Source: Chitinophaga pinensis
Lineage (GTDB): Bacteria > Bacteroidota > Bacteroidia > M30B66
Length of the DNA stretch: 6,824 nucleotides
NCBI GenBank assembly: GCA_943330985.1
Contig: CALQJV010000066.1
Span: 1-6,824, forward strand
Direction of reading: 5' to 3'
Shown here: one piece after another, positions 1 to 6,824 of the stretch
How positions within the stretch are numbered: position 1 is the first letter of the stretch
Layout: the number at the start of each line of letters is the position of its first letter
Position numbers and translations under genes: made by a program
The notes under the pieces: generated by a model
The model's input: the letters and a program-made list of their open reading frames with translations, nothing else
What the model was told of the DNA's origin: nothing
The model's database searches: none

Positions 1-816
1 AAAGTGGCCGATATCAAAGAAGTTGAAGGCCGCGAGCATGGAAAGAAATTCGCCATGACCATTGGGATAAAAGCCGCACAATACGATACGCTTGTTTTGA
101 CTGATGCTGATTGTTATCCTTCGAGCAACCATTGGATTAGTAGCATTTTGGAATCGTATGGACCTGGAAAACAAATTGTGTTGGGATATGGTAAATATGC
201 TCAAAAGCCGGGCTTTTTAAATTTGATGATCCGCTTCGATACGTTTTTTATTGCAGCTCAATACTTATCAAAAGCTTTAAAAGGCAAAGCATATATGGGT
301 GTTGGACGAAACCTTTCGTACCATAAATCGCTCTTTTTCGATGTGAAAGGATACGCATCACACATTCATTTGGAATCGGGCGATGATGATTTATTTATTA
401 ATGAAGTTGCAACATCTCAGAATACGACCATCGTTGTTGACAAAGGCTCAAGCACGATTTCAGAACCCAAATTGAGTTGGAAAGCTTGGTTTCATCAAAA
501 GAAACGACATGTATCAACAGCAAAATATTACAAATCGGCGCATAAATCGGCTTTGATTATAGAACCAATGAGTTGGTATTTGCTCATTTTCGCAACAATT
601 GCGTCCATAATTTTTCAATACAATACCATTATAATTATTTCAGGATTATTATTTCGTACTTTACTTCAAATTGGTATCTTGCACGCAATCGCAGTAAAAC
701 TCGACGAGGCCGACCTTGGTTGGAAAGCTCCGTTCTTAGAGTTCTTTCAGCGTTTGTTTGTTTACCCTGTTTATTTTATAACTACTTTCTTTGTTAGAAA
801 GCGAAAATGGAGCTAG
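1..816 (+). CDS. Family 2 glycosyltransferase, 5'-truncated by the window edge
   Basis: Probable membrane-associated GT2 (GT-A fold) enzyme that transfers a sugar from a nucleotide-sugar donor, likely in envelope polysaccharide or glycolipid synthesis; donor and acceptor are unknown. The frame is open from base 1, so the gene starts upstream. The GTG at 4 falls in the middle of the catalytic domain and is not a real start. Numbering from that GTG, the metal-binding DxD motif is in LVLTDADCYP (about 30-39), the catalytic acid region is LESGDDDLFINEV (123-135), and a QxxRW-like element is HQKKRH (164-169). Hydrophobic segments follow at about 189-205 and 208-230, then one near 250-263 before a basic end (RKRKW). 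Relatives are usually about 370 residues long, so roughly 100 N-terminal residues, including the nucleotide-binding strand and probably a membrane helix, are missing here. Its last 10 bases overlap the next gene, which suggests co-transcription and possibly translational coupling. The family call is firm; the substrate is not. Confidence 0.88.
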   Translation, partial: KVADIKEVEGREHGKKFAMTIGIKAAQYDTLVLTDADCYPSSNHWISSILESYGPGKQIVLGYGKYAQKPGFLNLMIRFDTFFIAAQYLSKALKGKAYMGVGRNLSYHKSLFFDVKGYASHIHLESGDDDLFINEVATSQNTTIVVDKGSSTISEPKLSWKAWFHQKKRHVSTAKYYKSAHKSALIIEPMSWYLLIFATIASIIFQYNTIIIISGLLFRTLLQIGILHAIAVKLDEADLGWKAPFLEFFQRLFVYPVYFITTFFVRKRKWS

Positions 817-1415
817 AACCCACTCTCTCTGTAAAAGCACAATACGATGTGCAGCTTGTTAAACGTTCCATCGAAAAGAACGACCAGGCTGCGTATGCCG
901 AATTATTAGACCGTTACAAAGAATCGGTATTTTACCTGCTTTTGAAAATGGTGAATAATAAGGACGACGCCGAAGATCTCACTTTGGAAGCTTTTGGCAA
1001 AGCCTTTAAAAACATCGAACAATACACGCCTAACTATGCGTTCAGCACTTGGCTGTTTCGTATTGCAACCAATAACTGCATCGACTTTATCCGTAAAAAA
1101 CGGATGGTTACGCTTTCTCTCGACAAAACATTTACAAGCGGTGATGGCGATGAAATGACCATGGATGTTCGTTCGGACACATTAGATCCAGAAGAACACC
1201 TCATTCGCAAGCAGAAAAATGTATTGATGCGCTCCATCGTTGAGAAGTTAAAGCCTCGTTACCGTTTATTGGTGGAGATGCGATATTTCCAGGAAATGTC
1301 GTACGAAGAAATAGCCGAAACCCTCGATTTGCCTTTGGGAACGGTTAAAGCACAATTGTTTCGAGCGCGCGAGTTTCTATACAATGTGATTCGCGAAACA
1401 CGAGACAAGATTTAA
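807..1415 (+). CDS. ECF-type sigma-70 family RNA polymerase sigma factor
   Basis: A 202-residue alternative sigma factor that should direct RNA polymerase core to a set of promoters. Region 2 spans about residues 27-100 and includes the core-binding and -10 recognition segment, with DAEDLTLEAFGKAFKNI (54-70) and FSTWLFRIATNNCIDFIRKK (79-98). An acidic linker follows (about 105-135), then region 4 (about 140-193) with a helix-turn-helix around MSYEEIAETLDLPLGTVKAQ (164-183). Region 1.1 and region 3 are absent, as in ECF (group 4) factors. The ATG at 807 lies inside the end of the glycosyltransferase gene; it gives a normal N-terminus with the DVQLVKRSIEKNDQAAYAEL opening expected of this family, so it is the preferred start. 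No anti-sigma gene follows; the next gene is rsmG. Regulation by a partner therefore cannot be inferred here, and the factor may be controlled by expression level or by a distant regulator. Family assignment is very secure; the regulon is unknown. Confidence 0.95.
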   Translation: MELEPTLSVKAQYDVQLVKRSIEKNDQAAYAELLDRYKESVFYLLLKMVNNKDDAEDLTLEAFGKAFKNIEQYTPNYAFSTWLFRIATNNCIDFIRKKRMVTLSLDKTFTSGDGDEMTMDVRSDTLDPEEHLIRKQKNVLMRSIVEKLKPRYRLLVEMRYFQEMSYEEIAETLDLPLGTVKAQLFRAREFLYNVIRETRDKI

Positions 1416-1423
1416 ATCCCCCT

Positions 1424-1446
1424 TTTCATTTTAGCATTTCATTTTA
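1424..1446 (+). repeat. 10-bp direct repeat in the gap before rsmG
   Basis: TTTCATTTTA occurs at 1424-1433 and again at 1437-1446, separated by GCA, giving a 13-bp period. The pair fills most of the 39-nt gap between the sigma factor stop and the rsmG ATG. It ends 8 nt before the ATG and leaves no room for a classical Shine-Dalgarno sequence. It could be a small tandem duplication, a protein-binding site or simply low-complexity leader sequence. Confidence 0.6.
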
Positions 1447-1454
1447 TTCGATTC

Positions 1455-2081
1455 ATGGATCTTATTCGCTCCTATTTTCCCGAACTCACCGAAAAACAAG
1501 TTCGGCAATTGGAGTTGTTAATGCCCTTGTACCAAGAATGGAATAGCCAAATCAACGTCATCTCCCGCAAAGACATTGACGAATTGTACCTGCGTCATGT
1601 CCTGCACAGTTTGGCGATCGCCAAGTTCCATTTATTTAAGTCGGGCTCAAAAATTCTCGACATTGGAACTGGCGGAGGTTTTCCGGGAATTCCACTTGCC
1701 ATCTATTTTCCAGAATGTCATTTCACGTTGTGCGATTCCATTGCCAAAAAGATTAAAGTTGTGGATGCCGTCGTGGAAGGATTGGGTTTAACAAATGTTA
1801 CATCACACGTTGGCCGCGTTGAACATATAGAAGGACAATTCGATTTTATTGTGAGTCGCGCGGTTGCACCTTTAACTGAATTGCTTTTCTGGACCAAAGG
1901 AAAACTCCGCAAAGAGCAAATGAATTCAATCCGTAACGGTTGGATTTGTTTAAAAGGCGGCGATCTCATTGAAGAAGCCAGCGCCACCGGAAAAGATTTT
2001 CAATTGCTTCCTCTCCAAACGTGGTTTGATGAAGAGTTCTTTTTGAGCAAGCGGATTGTGTATGTGAAGAATTCAAAGTAG
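1455..2081 (+). CDS. rsmG: 16S rRNA (guanine(527)-N(7))-methyltransferase RsmG
   Basis: RsmG (GidB) uses S-adenosylmethionine to methylate N7 of G527 in 16S rRNA, in the 530 loop of the small subunit; in other bacteria its loss gives low-level streptomycin resistance. At 208 residues it is of normal length. The N-terminal helical part contains WNSQINVISRKDIDELYLRH (29-48), followed by HSLA, a hallmark of the family. The Rossmann-fold SAM site, motif I, is ILDIGTGGGFPGIPL (67-81). The acidic residue after strand 2 is in LCDSIAKK (92-99), and the conserved SRAVAPL is at 134-140. The C-terminal part ends KRIVYVKNSK, close to the usual RxIVxxxK-like end. It lies 39 nt after the sigma factor gene on the same strand and is probably read from the same transcript. 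There is no recognisable Shine-Dalgarno upstream, which is usual in Bacteroidota. Confidence 0.97.
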   Translation: MDLIRSYFPELTEKQVRQLELLMPLYQEWNSQINVISRKDIDELYLRHVLHSLAIAKFHLFKSGSKILDIGTGGGFPGIPLAIYFPECHFTLCDSIAKKIKVVDAVVEGLGLTNVTSHVGRVEHIEGQFDFIVSRAVAPLTELLFWTKGKLRKEQMNSIRNGWICLKGGDLIEEASATGKDFQLLPLQTWFDEEFFLSKRIVYVKNSK

Positions 2082-2115
2082 ACATGCTAAGTTTTTCAGC
2101 ACGAACATAAAGAGC

Positions 2116-3009
2116 TCATTTCTTCACAAATACTAACGGCTTTTCTGTCGAATTCTTCAGCCGAATTAAATACATTCCATTTGCAAGGTTTTCCACGTTG
2201 AATGTCCAAGAATCATTTTCCCAAATAGCTTGGTTGTTAATTGAAATACCCCAATAGTTTAAAATGTAAGGAGTATCATTTTTTGAAATCCCTTTTAATG
2301 AGATGATGCGAGTAGCGGGATTTGGGTAACAGGAAATCTTGCGTTTCGTTTCTTGCTCAATAGACATTGGCAAATTGCAATCGCCCATATTGGTTTCAAA
2401 TGCCAATTCTCCATTTAGTTTGAGACAGATAAACGTATGCGAACATTCCAACATCGGTGGAATGGATTCTAGAAATCCTGCATTATGTCCGATCCCTTCA
2501 ATAATCCACGATGCACCTTGGTTAAAATAAATTCGTTTCCTCCAAGTACCTAATACCCAAACACTATCAACAGAACTAACGACGAGATTATCCATAAAGT
2601 TGATCATACTCAAAGGCAGCGAATCGCCTTCTTGCAAGTCGAAATTATAAAGCAGTTGTTCCGAATTTTCAGATAGCGTTCGGTGATAGATTCTCAAACT
2701 TTCTTGCCGAAGAAATCCTTCAAAGAATTCGAACGAAAATTCACCTTCGCAGCCCAATGGTATGGGTGGAGAAGCGAAATAGGTATAGGACGAATTCCCA
2801 ATCCGTATGAGTTTTTTCCAGGTAAAACCATCACTCAATAAAGTGTCACTGGAAATAAAATAGGCCGCTGCATCATTCCGAACACAAGGATAAGGCGCCG
2901 AACACATGCTATTAACTCGCCAAACGGGAGTATGTGCAAAGTAATCGACTGATTGTGAAAACCCCGAAAATGCTAGAAAAATAGAAGCTATCAATATTCG
3001 AGTTTTCAT
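2116..3009 (-). CDS. Secreted protein of unknown function with T9SS C-terminal sorting domain
   Basis: A 297-residue protein with an N-terminal signal peptide: basic MKTR, hydrophobic ILIASIFLAFSGF, with likely cleavage near SQS (about residue 18-20). After Sec export it should be carried across the outer membrane by the type IX secretion system, judging from the C-terminal Por-type sorting domain. That domain runs from about 222 to 297, with CYPNPATRIISLKG (227-240), then NVENLANGMYLIRL (271-284) and the final VFVKK. The central part (about 20-215) has no enzyme motif I recognise. It includes LLYNFDLQEGDSL (119-131) and WIIEGIGHNAGFLES (168-182), short patterns that recur in poorly characterised T9SS cargo of Bacteroidota. 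Seven cysteines lie in the mature part (36, 42, 87, 189, 195, 211, 227), so disulphides are possible. The gene stands alone, convergent with rsmG (34-nt gap) and divergent from the antiporter. Export route is well supported; function is unknown. Confidence 0.9.
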   Translation of the reverse strand: MKTRILIASIFLAFSGFSQSVDYFAHTPVWRVNSMCSAPYPCVRNDAAAYFISSDTLLSDGFTWKKLIRIGNSSYTYFASPPIPLGCEGEFSFEFFEGFLRQESLRIYHRTLSENSEQLLYNFDLQEGDSLPLSMINFMDNLVVSSVDSVWVLGTWRKRIYFNQGASWIIEGIGHNAGFLESIPPMLECSHTFICLKLNGELAFETNMGDCNLPMSIEQETKRKISCYPNPATRIISLKGISKNDTPYILNYWGISINNQAIWENDSWTFNVENLANGMYLIRLKNSTEKPLVFVKK

Positions 3010-3067
3010 GGAAAATGGAGTAAAGTCGATTTTAATTTATGGGGTGCGTCTCGAATATTTCTAAAAG

Positions 3068-3096
3068 TAAATCTATCGATTTCATAATTACCTAAA
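3068..3096 (-). promoter_or_regulatory. Candidate promoter for the T9SS-cargo gene
   Basis: Reading the minus strand, TTTA (3096-3093), a 17-nt spacer, then TAGATTTA (3075-3068) resembles the Bacteroidota housekeeping promoter (-33 TTTG / -7 TAnnTTTG), with one mismatch in each element. It would start transcription near 3060 and leave a leader of about 50 nt before the ATG at 3009. The match comes from AT-rich DNA where chance hits are common, so it is only a candidate. Confidence 0.35.
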
Positions 3097-3106
3097 TATG
3101 ACAAGC

Positions 3107-3116
3107 ATCAATTGAT
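3107..3116. promoter_or_regulatory. 10-bp perfect palindrome in the divergent intergenic region
   Basis: ATCAATTGAT is a perfect inverted repeat without spacer. Its centre (3111.5) is within about 2 bp of the midpoint of the 200-bp region between the two divergent genes, and it lies between the two candidate promoters. A second, all-A/T palindrome, TTTAATTAAA, is at 3126-3135. Either could be an operator half-arrangement for a dimeric regulator, but palindromes of this length are not rare in AT-rich sequence and no regulator gene is adjacent. Confidence 0.25.
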
Positions 3117-3145
3117 TCTAACCTATTTAATTAAAGAAAAAATAA

Positions 3146-3174
3146 TTTAGACTCCTTACCAAATCTTCCATTTG
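3146..3174 (+). promoter_or_regulatory. Candidate promoter for the cation:proton antiporter gene
   Basis: TTTA (3146-3149), a 17-nt spacer, then TCCATTTG (3167-3174) resembles the Bacteroidota -33 TTTG / -7 TAnnTTTG arrangement, with one mismatch in each element. Transcription would begin near 3180, leaving a leader of about 30 nt before the ATG at 3210. There is no Shine-Dalgarno in that leader. The spacing equals that of the minus-strand candidate, which is mildly encouraging, but the match is weak. Confidence 0.35.
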
Positions 3175-3209
3175 TAAACTATATTCGCAGCAAACATCTT
3201 CGTCCATTC

Positions 3210-5501
3210 ATGCGCCGCATAGTCCTGTTTTATATTAGCATCTCTGCTGCAGCTATAGTTGCTATATGGACAATTATTCGGCAAGGAAAGTTCCTTGAAA
3301 TTGGACGCTCCATTGTTAAACCTCCATTGATTGAAGCAAAAGACATTCTATCCAATGGTATAGATGGTTTTTTATCCAACCTGCATCATCCGCTGGCCAT
3401 TTTAATTCTGCAAATACTTTCCATCATTGTTGCTGCTCGTCTATTCGGCTTGCTATTTACGCGCATTGGTCAACCAACGGTCATAGGCGAAATTACTGCT
3501 GGAATTGTACTCGGGCCCTCTTTGCTTGGAATGTATTTTCCCGAATATTCTCATTTCCTATTTCCAGTCGAATCGCTTGGAAATTTGCAGTTTTTAAGTC
3601 AGGTAGGATTGATTCTTTTCATGTTTGTAATCGGCATGGAACTCGATTTGAAAATCTTGAAAAATAAAGTACATGAAGCCATTTTAATTTCTCATTCAGG
3701 AATCGCACTTCAGTATTCTTTAGGTATTGGTCTGGCTTATTATCTCTACGATGATTTTGCACCTGCCAACACACCGTTTATTTCCTACGGATTATTCATG
3801 GGAATTGCCATGAGTATTACGGCATTTCCTGTATTAGCGCGTATTATTCAAGAACGAGGTCTTTCCAAAACACGTTTAGGTTTTACAGCCATTACGAGTG
3901 CTGCTGCCGACGACATCACCGCTTGGTGTATTTTGGCGGCTGTCATTGCCTTTGTGAAAGCCGGCACCTTGCTCACCGCTTTGTTTACCATCAGCTTTTC
4001 GATTCTCTATGTGGTAATCATGATTTTTGTGGTTGGCCCCTTTTTGAAACGATTGGGGGATATTTACTCGAACCGCGAAACCATTTCGAAAGGCATTGTC
4101 GCATTGGTGTTTGTGATTTTGATGGTCTCCTCCTACCTGACCGAGATTATTGGAATCCATGCCTTGTTTGGCGCATTCATAGCAGGTGTTATTATGCCGC
4201 CCAATCTCAATTTCCGGAAGATTTTGATTGAAAAAATTGAAGATGTTTCCTTGGTTTTGCTACTCCCCTTGTTTTTCGTTTTTACGGGATTGAGAACCCA
4301 AATTGGATTACTAAATGATAGTCACTTATGGCTTTTGTGTGGATTAATTATTTGTGTTGCCGTTGCCGGGAAGTTTATTGGAACCTCTATGGCGGCTCGA
4401 ATTATTGGAAAAAACTGGAAAGAGAGTTTATCCATTGGCGCCATGATGAACACCCGTGGATTGATGGAGCTTATTGTTCTAAACATCGGTTATGATTTGG
4501 GAATATTGACTCCAACCATGTTTGCGATGATGGTAATTATGGCGCTTGTTACAACTTTCATGACAGGTCCCACATTGTCTTTCATTAATTGGATTTTCAA
4601 AGAGAAAGAAATTGAAATTGAAACGAGTCCCATTGTTTCCAATACAGAATCCATTTCAGATCGAATTTTAATTTCATTTGGATTAGCCAGTAGCGGACGC
4701 AAATTGCTCCGACTCGCATCGCATATGAGTGGAGTTAACTCAAAGCAGGTACACTATTCGGCAATTCACGTTACGCCCAGTGCCGATGTGAGTTTATTGA
4801 ATGTGAGTGAGTTTGAAAAGCAAAGCTTCCGTCCTATTCGCACAGAAGCCGAACGTTTGCAGATAGATATTCGGTCACATTACAAGCTAAGCAACGATTT
4901 GTATAAAGAAGTAAGTGGACTCGTTGAAAAAGAATCAGTTAAATTGCTTTTACTTGGAGCAGGAAAATCGCTTTACACCGGAACTTTACTTGGAAACATT
5001 GTAGGAGTTGCCAAGACATTATCGCCCGAAAATTTATTGGGAACTATCACAGGAACCAATCCTTTATTCCGAACCGATTATTTGATTGATGATCGAGCAA
5101 AACATTTTATGGAAGACTCTCAATGCGATGTAGGAGTTTTGCTCGATCGCGACTTCAGTGATTCGAGTACTATTTTTATGCCTTTGTTTGATGATGATGA
5201 TGCGTTTTTGTTTGACTATGCTCGCAAGTTTATACTCAATTCCAAATCCGACATTTCCATCATGGACGCTTCAGGAAGAATGGATGAGGATTCATTGATT
5301 CGTCAGAAGTTCAATCAACTTAAATCGCAATTCCCTGATAATATTTCGATTCATCAAGTTAAAACAATCGAGAAAGACTTTTTATCGCATCAAGATTTAA
5401 TGCTTATCAATTACCCAAGTTGGAAAGGTTTGATAGAAAGCAAGAGTCTTTGGTTAGAACATATTCCAAGTGTTCTTATCTTAAAGTCTCATCCTAATTA
5501 A
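3210..5501 (+). CDS. CPA2-family cation:proton antiporter with CHX-like C-terminal domain
   Basis: A 763-residue inner-membrane monovalent cation (Na+ or K+)/H+ antiporter, likely acting in pH and ion homeostasis. An isolated first hydrophobic segment (4-22) is followed by a polar stretch, then the Na+/H+ exchanger domain (about 61-462) with some 12 further hydrophobic segments. Family signatures are [17 protein letters not shown] (87-103), [11 protein letters not shown] (202-212), the ion-binding Asp pair in [10 protein letters not shown] (231-240; D234, D235), [16 protein letters not shown] (315-330), PLFFVFTGL (353-361) and [15 protein letters not shown] (413-427). The DD pair is the arrangement linked to electrogenic exchange in related proteins. 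The cytosolic part (463-763) has a Usp-like segment (about 483-612), starting DRILISFGL and including [20 protein letters not shown] (579-598), then a second segment with VGVLLDRDF (641-649) and an acidic DDDD (661-664). This resembles plant CHX exchangers. It lacks the GxGxxG TrkA-N/RCK domain of KefB/KefC, so glutathione gating is not expected. Its 3' end overlaps the facing gene by 21 nt. Ion specificity cannot be read from sequence. Confidence 0.93.
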   Translation: MRRIVLFYISISAAAIVAIWTIIRQGKFLEIGRSIVKPPLIEAKDILSNGIDGFLSNLHHPLAILILQILSIIVAARLFGLLFTRIGQPTVIGEITAGIVLGPSLLGMYFPEYSHFLFPVESLGNLQFLSQVGLILFMFVIGMELDLKILKNKVHEAILISHSGIALQYSLGIGLAYYLYDDFAPANTPFISYGLFMGIAMSITAFPVLARIIQERGLSKTRLGFTAITSAAADDITAWCILAAVIAFVKAGTLLTALFTISFSILYVVIMIFVVGPFLKRLGDIYSNRETISKGIVALVFVILMVSSYLTEIIGIHALFGAFIAGVIMPPNLNFRKILIEKIEDVSLVLLLPLFFVFTGLRTQIGLLNDSHLWLLCGLIICVAVAGKFIGTSMAARIIGKNWKESLSIGAMMNTRGLMELIVLNIGYDLGILTPTMFAMMVIMALVTTFMTGPTLSFINWIFKEKEIEIETSPIVSNTESISDRILISFGLASSGRKLLRLASHMSGVNSKQVHYSAIHVTPSADVSLLNVSEFEKQSFRPIRTEAERLQIDIRSHYKLSNDLYKEVSGLVEKESVKLLLLGAGKSLYTGTLLGNIVGVAKTLSPENLLGTITGTNPLFRTDYLIDDRAKHFMEDSQCDVGVLLDRDFSDSSTIFMPLFDDDDAFLFDYARKFILNSKSDISIMDASGRMDEDSLIRQKFNQLKSQFPDNISIHQVKTIEKDFLSHQDLMLINYPSWKGLIESKSLWLEHIPSVLILKSHPN

Positions 5502-6785
5502 TGATTGGGGTTTGATTCGCTTCAATTGAATGAGGAAGATCAATCCAAAAAGAAATAATACACCCAATAATAATATGGACGATCGCATTGAACCCGTTAA
5601 TGTTTCGAGCAGTCCAAACAAGAAAGTTCCTAATACTACGGCCATTTTTTCGGCAACATCGTAAAAGCTGAAATAGGCAGTATGATCGTTGGTTTTCGGA
5701 AGGATTTTGGAATAGGTAGATCGCGCTAAGGCTTGAATTCCTCCCATCACTAAACCAACAAAACAGGCCAATAGCATAAAGCCCTTTGAGTCGGAAACGA
5801 AGTATGCGCCCACACATATTCCAATCCAGATAACAACCGAAATCATCATCGATTCGATGTTTCCTATTCGTTCCGAAAGTTTAGCGAAACCTATTGATCC
5901 AATGACACCCACCAATTGAATGATTAAGATGGTGGGTATTAAAACTTCATCCTTCAAACCCAATTCTTTTTTACCAAAGTTAGCAGCCATATACATGACA
6001 GTGAGCACTGCCATCATAATAAAGAAGAAGGCAGAAAGAAATACGAGGAGTGTTTTGTTTTTTCTGAATTCCTTCCAAACAAGAAGAAGTTCTCGGTATC
6101 CATTTAAAATGGGATTATGGTTTGAAACTTTTCCTTTTATTTTATTGGGTAAAAAAGCAAATGTGTAATGTGCAAAACCGATCCACCAAACACCAACCGT
6201 AATAAAACTAATTCGGGCAGCCATCCCTTTGGGAGGAATTCCAAAAAACTGAGGTTTAAGTAGCATGGCTAAATTGATTAACAATAAAACCACACCACCA
6301 ATATATCCGAGAGCATAGCCACGCGCCGAGATACGATCTTCCATACCAGGTGGTGCTATTTCGGGTAACCAAGCATTGTAAAAAACCAATCCCCCACTAT
6401 ACCCAATTCCAGCCAACATAAACGCAATGATTCCCCATTCGAGGTTTGAGCTAGTAAAGAAGTATAAGGCCATGCAAGAGATTCCGCCTAACCAGGTAAA
6501 TATTTGCATGAACAATTTACGTCTTCCGGTATAATCGGCAATGGATGCTAATAGCGGCGAGAAAAAAGCAACGAGAAGAAATGAAGCTGAAACCGTCCAG
6601 GCATACAAAGAGGTATTCAATACTTCCCATCCAAAAAAATGAACCATTCCATGAGCATCTCCTTGAGCAACTGCAGCATAATATGCAGGTAAAATGGCAG
6701 ATGTAATACTCAACTGATACACCGAATTGGCCCAATCAAAAACAGACCATGCCCTAATAACCTGACTATTACCTCGTAAATCCAT
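5481..6785 (-). CDS. MFS transporter, UMF1 (Atg22-like) family
   Basis: A 434-residue polytopic inner-membrane permease of the major facilitator superfamily. The N-terminal WSVFDWANSVYQLSITSAIL (13-32) is the clearest mark of the UMF1/Atg22-like family, whose yeast member Atg22 exports amino acids from the vacuole. The loop after helix 2 carries an MFS motif A variant, SPLLASIADYTGRRK (76-90). Further family-like stretches are GGLVFYNAWLPEIAP (131-145), and GGIQALARSTYSKILPK (348-364) followed by YFSFYDVAEK (371-380). Hydrophobic segments number about 11-12, split by a polar central loop (about 213-245) as in a 6+6 MFS fold. Length is normal for bacterial members, which are uncharacterised as to substrate. 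The ATG at 6785 is taken as start because FDWANS then sits at its usual distance from the N-terminus. Only 39 bases lie upstream; TATTTTTC on the minus strand (6815-6808) could be a -7 element, but its -33 partner would be outside the window. No operon partner is visible. Confidence 0.92.
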   Translation of the reverse strand: MDLRGNSQVIRAWSVFDWANSVYQLSITSAILPAYYAAVAQGDAHGMVHFFGWEVLNTSLYAWTVSASFLLVAFFSPLLASIADYTGRRKLFMQIFTWLGGISCMALYFFTSSNLEWGIIAFMLAGIGYSGGLVFYNAWLPEIAPPGMEDRISARGYALGYIGGVVLLLINLAMLLKPQFFGIPPKGMAARISFITVGVWWIGFAHYTFAFLPNKIKGKVSNHNPILNGYRELLLVWKEFRKNKTLLVFLSAFFFIMMAVLTVMYMAANFGKKELGLKDEVLIPTILIIQLVGVIGSIGFAKLSERIGNIESMMISVVIWIGICVGAYFVSDSKGFMLLACFVGLVMGGIQALARSTYSKILPKTNDHTAYFSFYDVAEKMAVVLGTFLFGLLETLTGSMRSSILLLGVLFLFGLIFLIQLKRIKPQSLIRMRL

Positions 6786-6824
6786 GAATATCAGAAGTTT
6801 TTTACGTGAAAAATATCTAGCGAA

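Noticed and set aside
4..6. GTG at base 4 as the start codon of the glycosyltransferase
   Set aside because: The frame is open back to base 1 and the residues right after it already belong to the catalytic domain, a short distance before the DxD motif; the true start must be upstream of the window.
2085..2103. Possible bidirectional terminator between rsmG and the T9SS-cargo gene (TGCT ... AGCA)
   Set aside because: The stem is only 4 bp with a 9-nt loop, is not GC-rich, and is not followed by a T-run on either strand.
3876..4231. Open frames overlapping the antiporter gene on both strands (minus 3876-4160; plus 3923-4231)
   Set aside because: They lie within the conserved transmembrane core of the antiporter, their translations have no recognisable domain and unusual composition, and there is no independent start context; they are shadows of the real gene.
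5190..5201. Short GAT tandem (four copies) as a slippage-prone repeat
   Set aside because: Four trinucleotide copies are too few to suggest phase variation, slippage by one unit would keep the frame, and the acidic run falls where related antiporter tails also carry aspartates.
4596..5501. KefB/KefC glutathione-gated K+ efflux identity for the antiporter
   Set aside because: No GxGxxG TrkA-N/RCK Rossmann domain is present in the C-terminal part, and no KefF/KefG-like oxidoreductase gene is adjacent.
1..6824. Mobile element, CRISPR array, tRNA/rRNA gene, prophage or defence system
   Set aside because: No transposase, integrase, nuclease or toxin-like product, no regular spaced repeats, no tRNA-like cloverleaf sequence noticed and no terminal inverted repeats; all long frames belong to chromosomal core or transport families.

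Overview
The window looks like chromosomal DNA from a member of the Bacteroidota, most likely of the Flavobacteriia or a close relative. The main reasons are a secreted protein with a type IX secretion (T9SS) C-terminal sorting domain, an ECF-like sigma factor whose region 2 sequence is typical of this phylum, AT-rich A/T-leaning gene starts without clear Shine-Dalgarno sequences, and promoter-like TTTA-N17-TAnnTTTG arrangements. The family-level assignment is a guess. Coding density is high and there is no sign of a mobile element, integration site, CRISPR array or RNA gene.

Region 1 (1-2081, all + strand) is a compact run of three genes: the 3' part of a family 2 glycosyltransferase cut by the window edge, an ECF-type sigma factor whose start codon lies inside the glycosyltransferase (10 nt overlap), and rsmG, the 16S rRNA m7G527 methyltransferase, after a 39-nt gap that holds a 10-bp tandem-like direct repeat. 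The three are probably at least partly co-transcribed. Their jobs (envelope glycan synthesis, transcription, ribosome modification) do not form an obvious pathway.

Region 2 (2082-3209) holds a minus-strand gene for a small secreted protein of unknown function with a signal peptide and a T9SS sorting domain, convergent with rsmG. It is followed by a 200-bp AT-rich divergent intergenic region. This region has a candidate promoter facing each way and a 10-bp palindrome near its midpoint.

Region 3 (3210-6785) holds two membrane transport genes that converge and overlap by 21 nt at their 3' ends. One is a large CPA2-type cation:proton antiporter with a C-terminal cytosolic region resembling that of plant CHX proteins. 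The other is an MFS permease of the UMF1/Atg22-like family. The antiporter probably contributes to pH and K+/Na+ homeostasis; the substrate of the UMF1 protein cannot be read from sequence.

Overall this is an ordinary housekeeping and envelope region. I found no convincing new multi-gene system. The observations below concern gene overlaps, small repeats in regulatory DNA, and unusual domain architecture.
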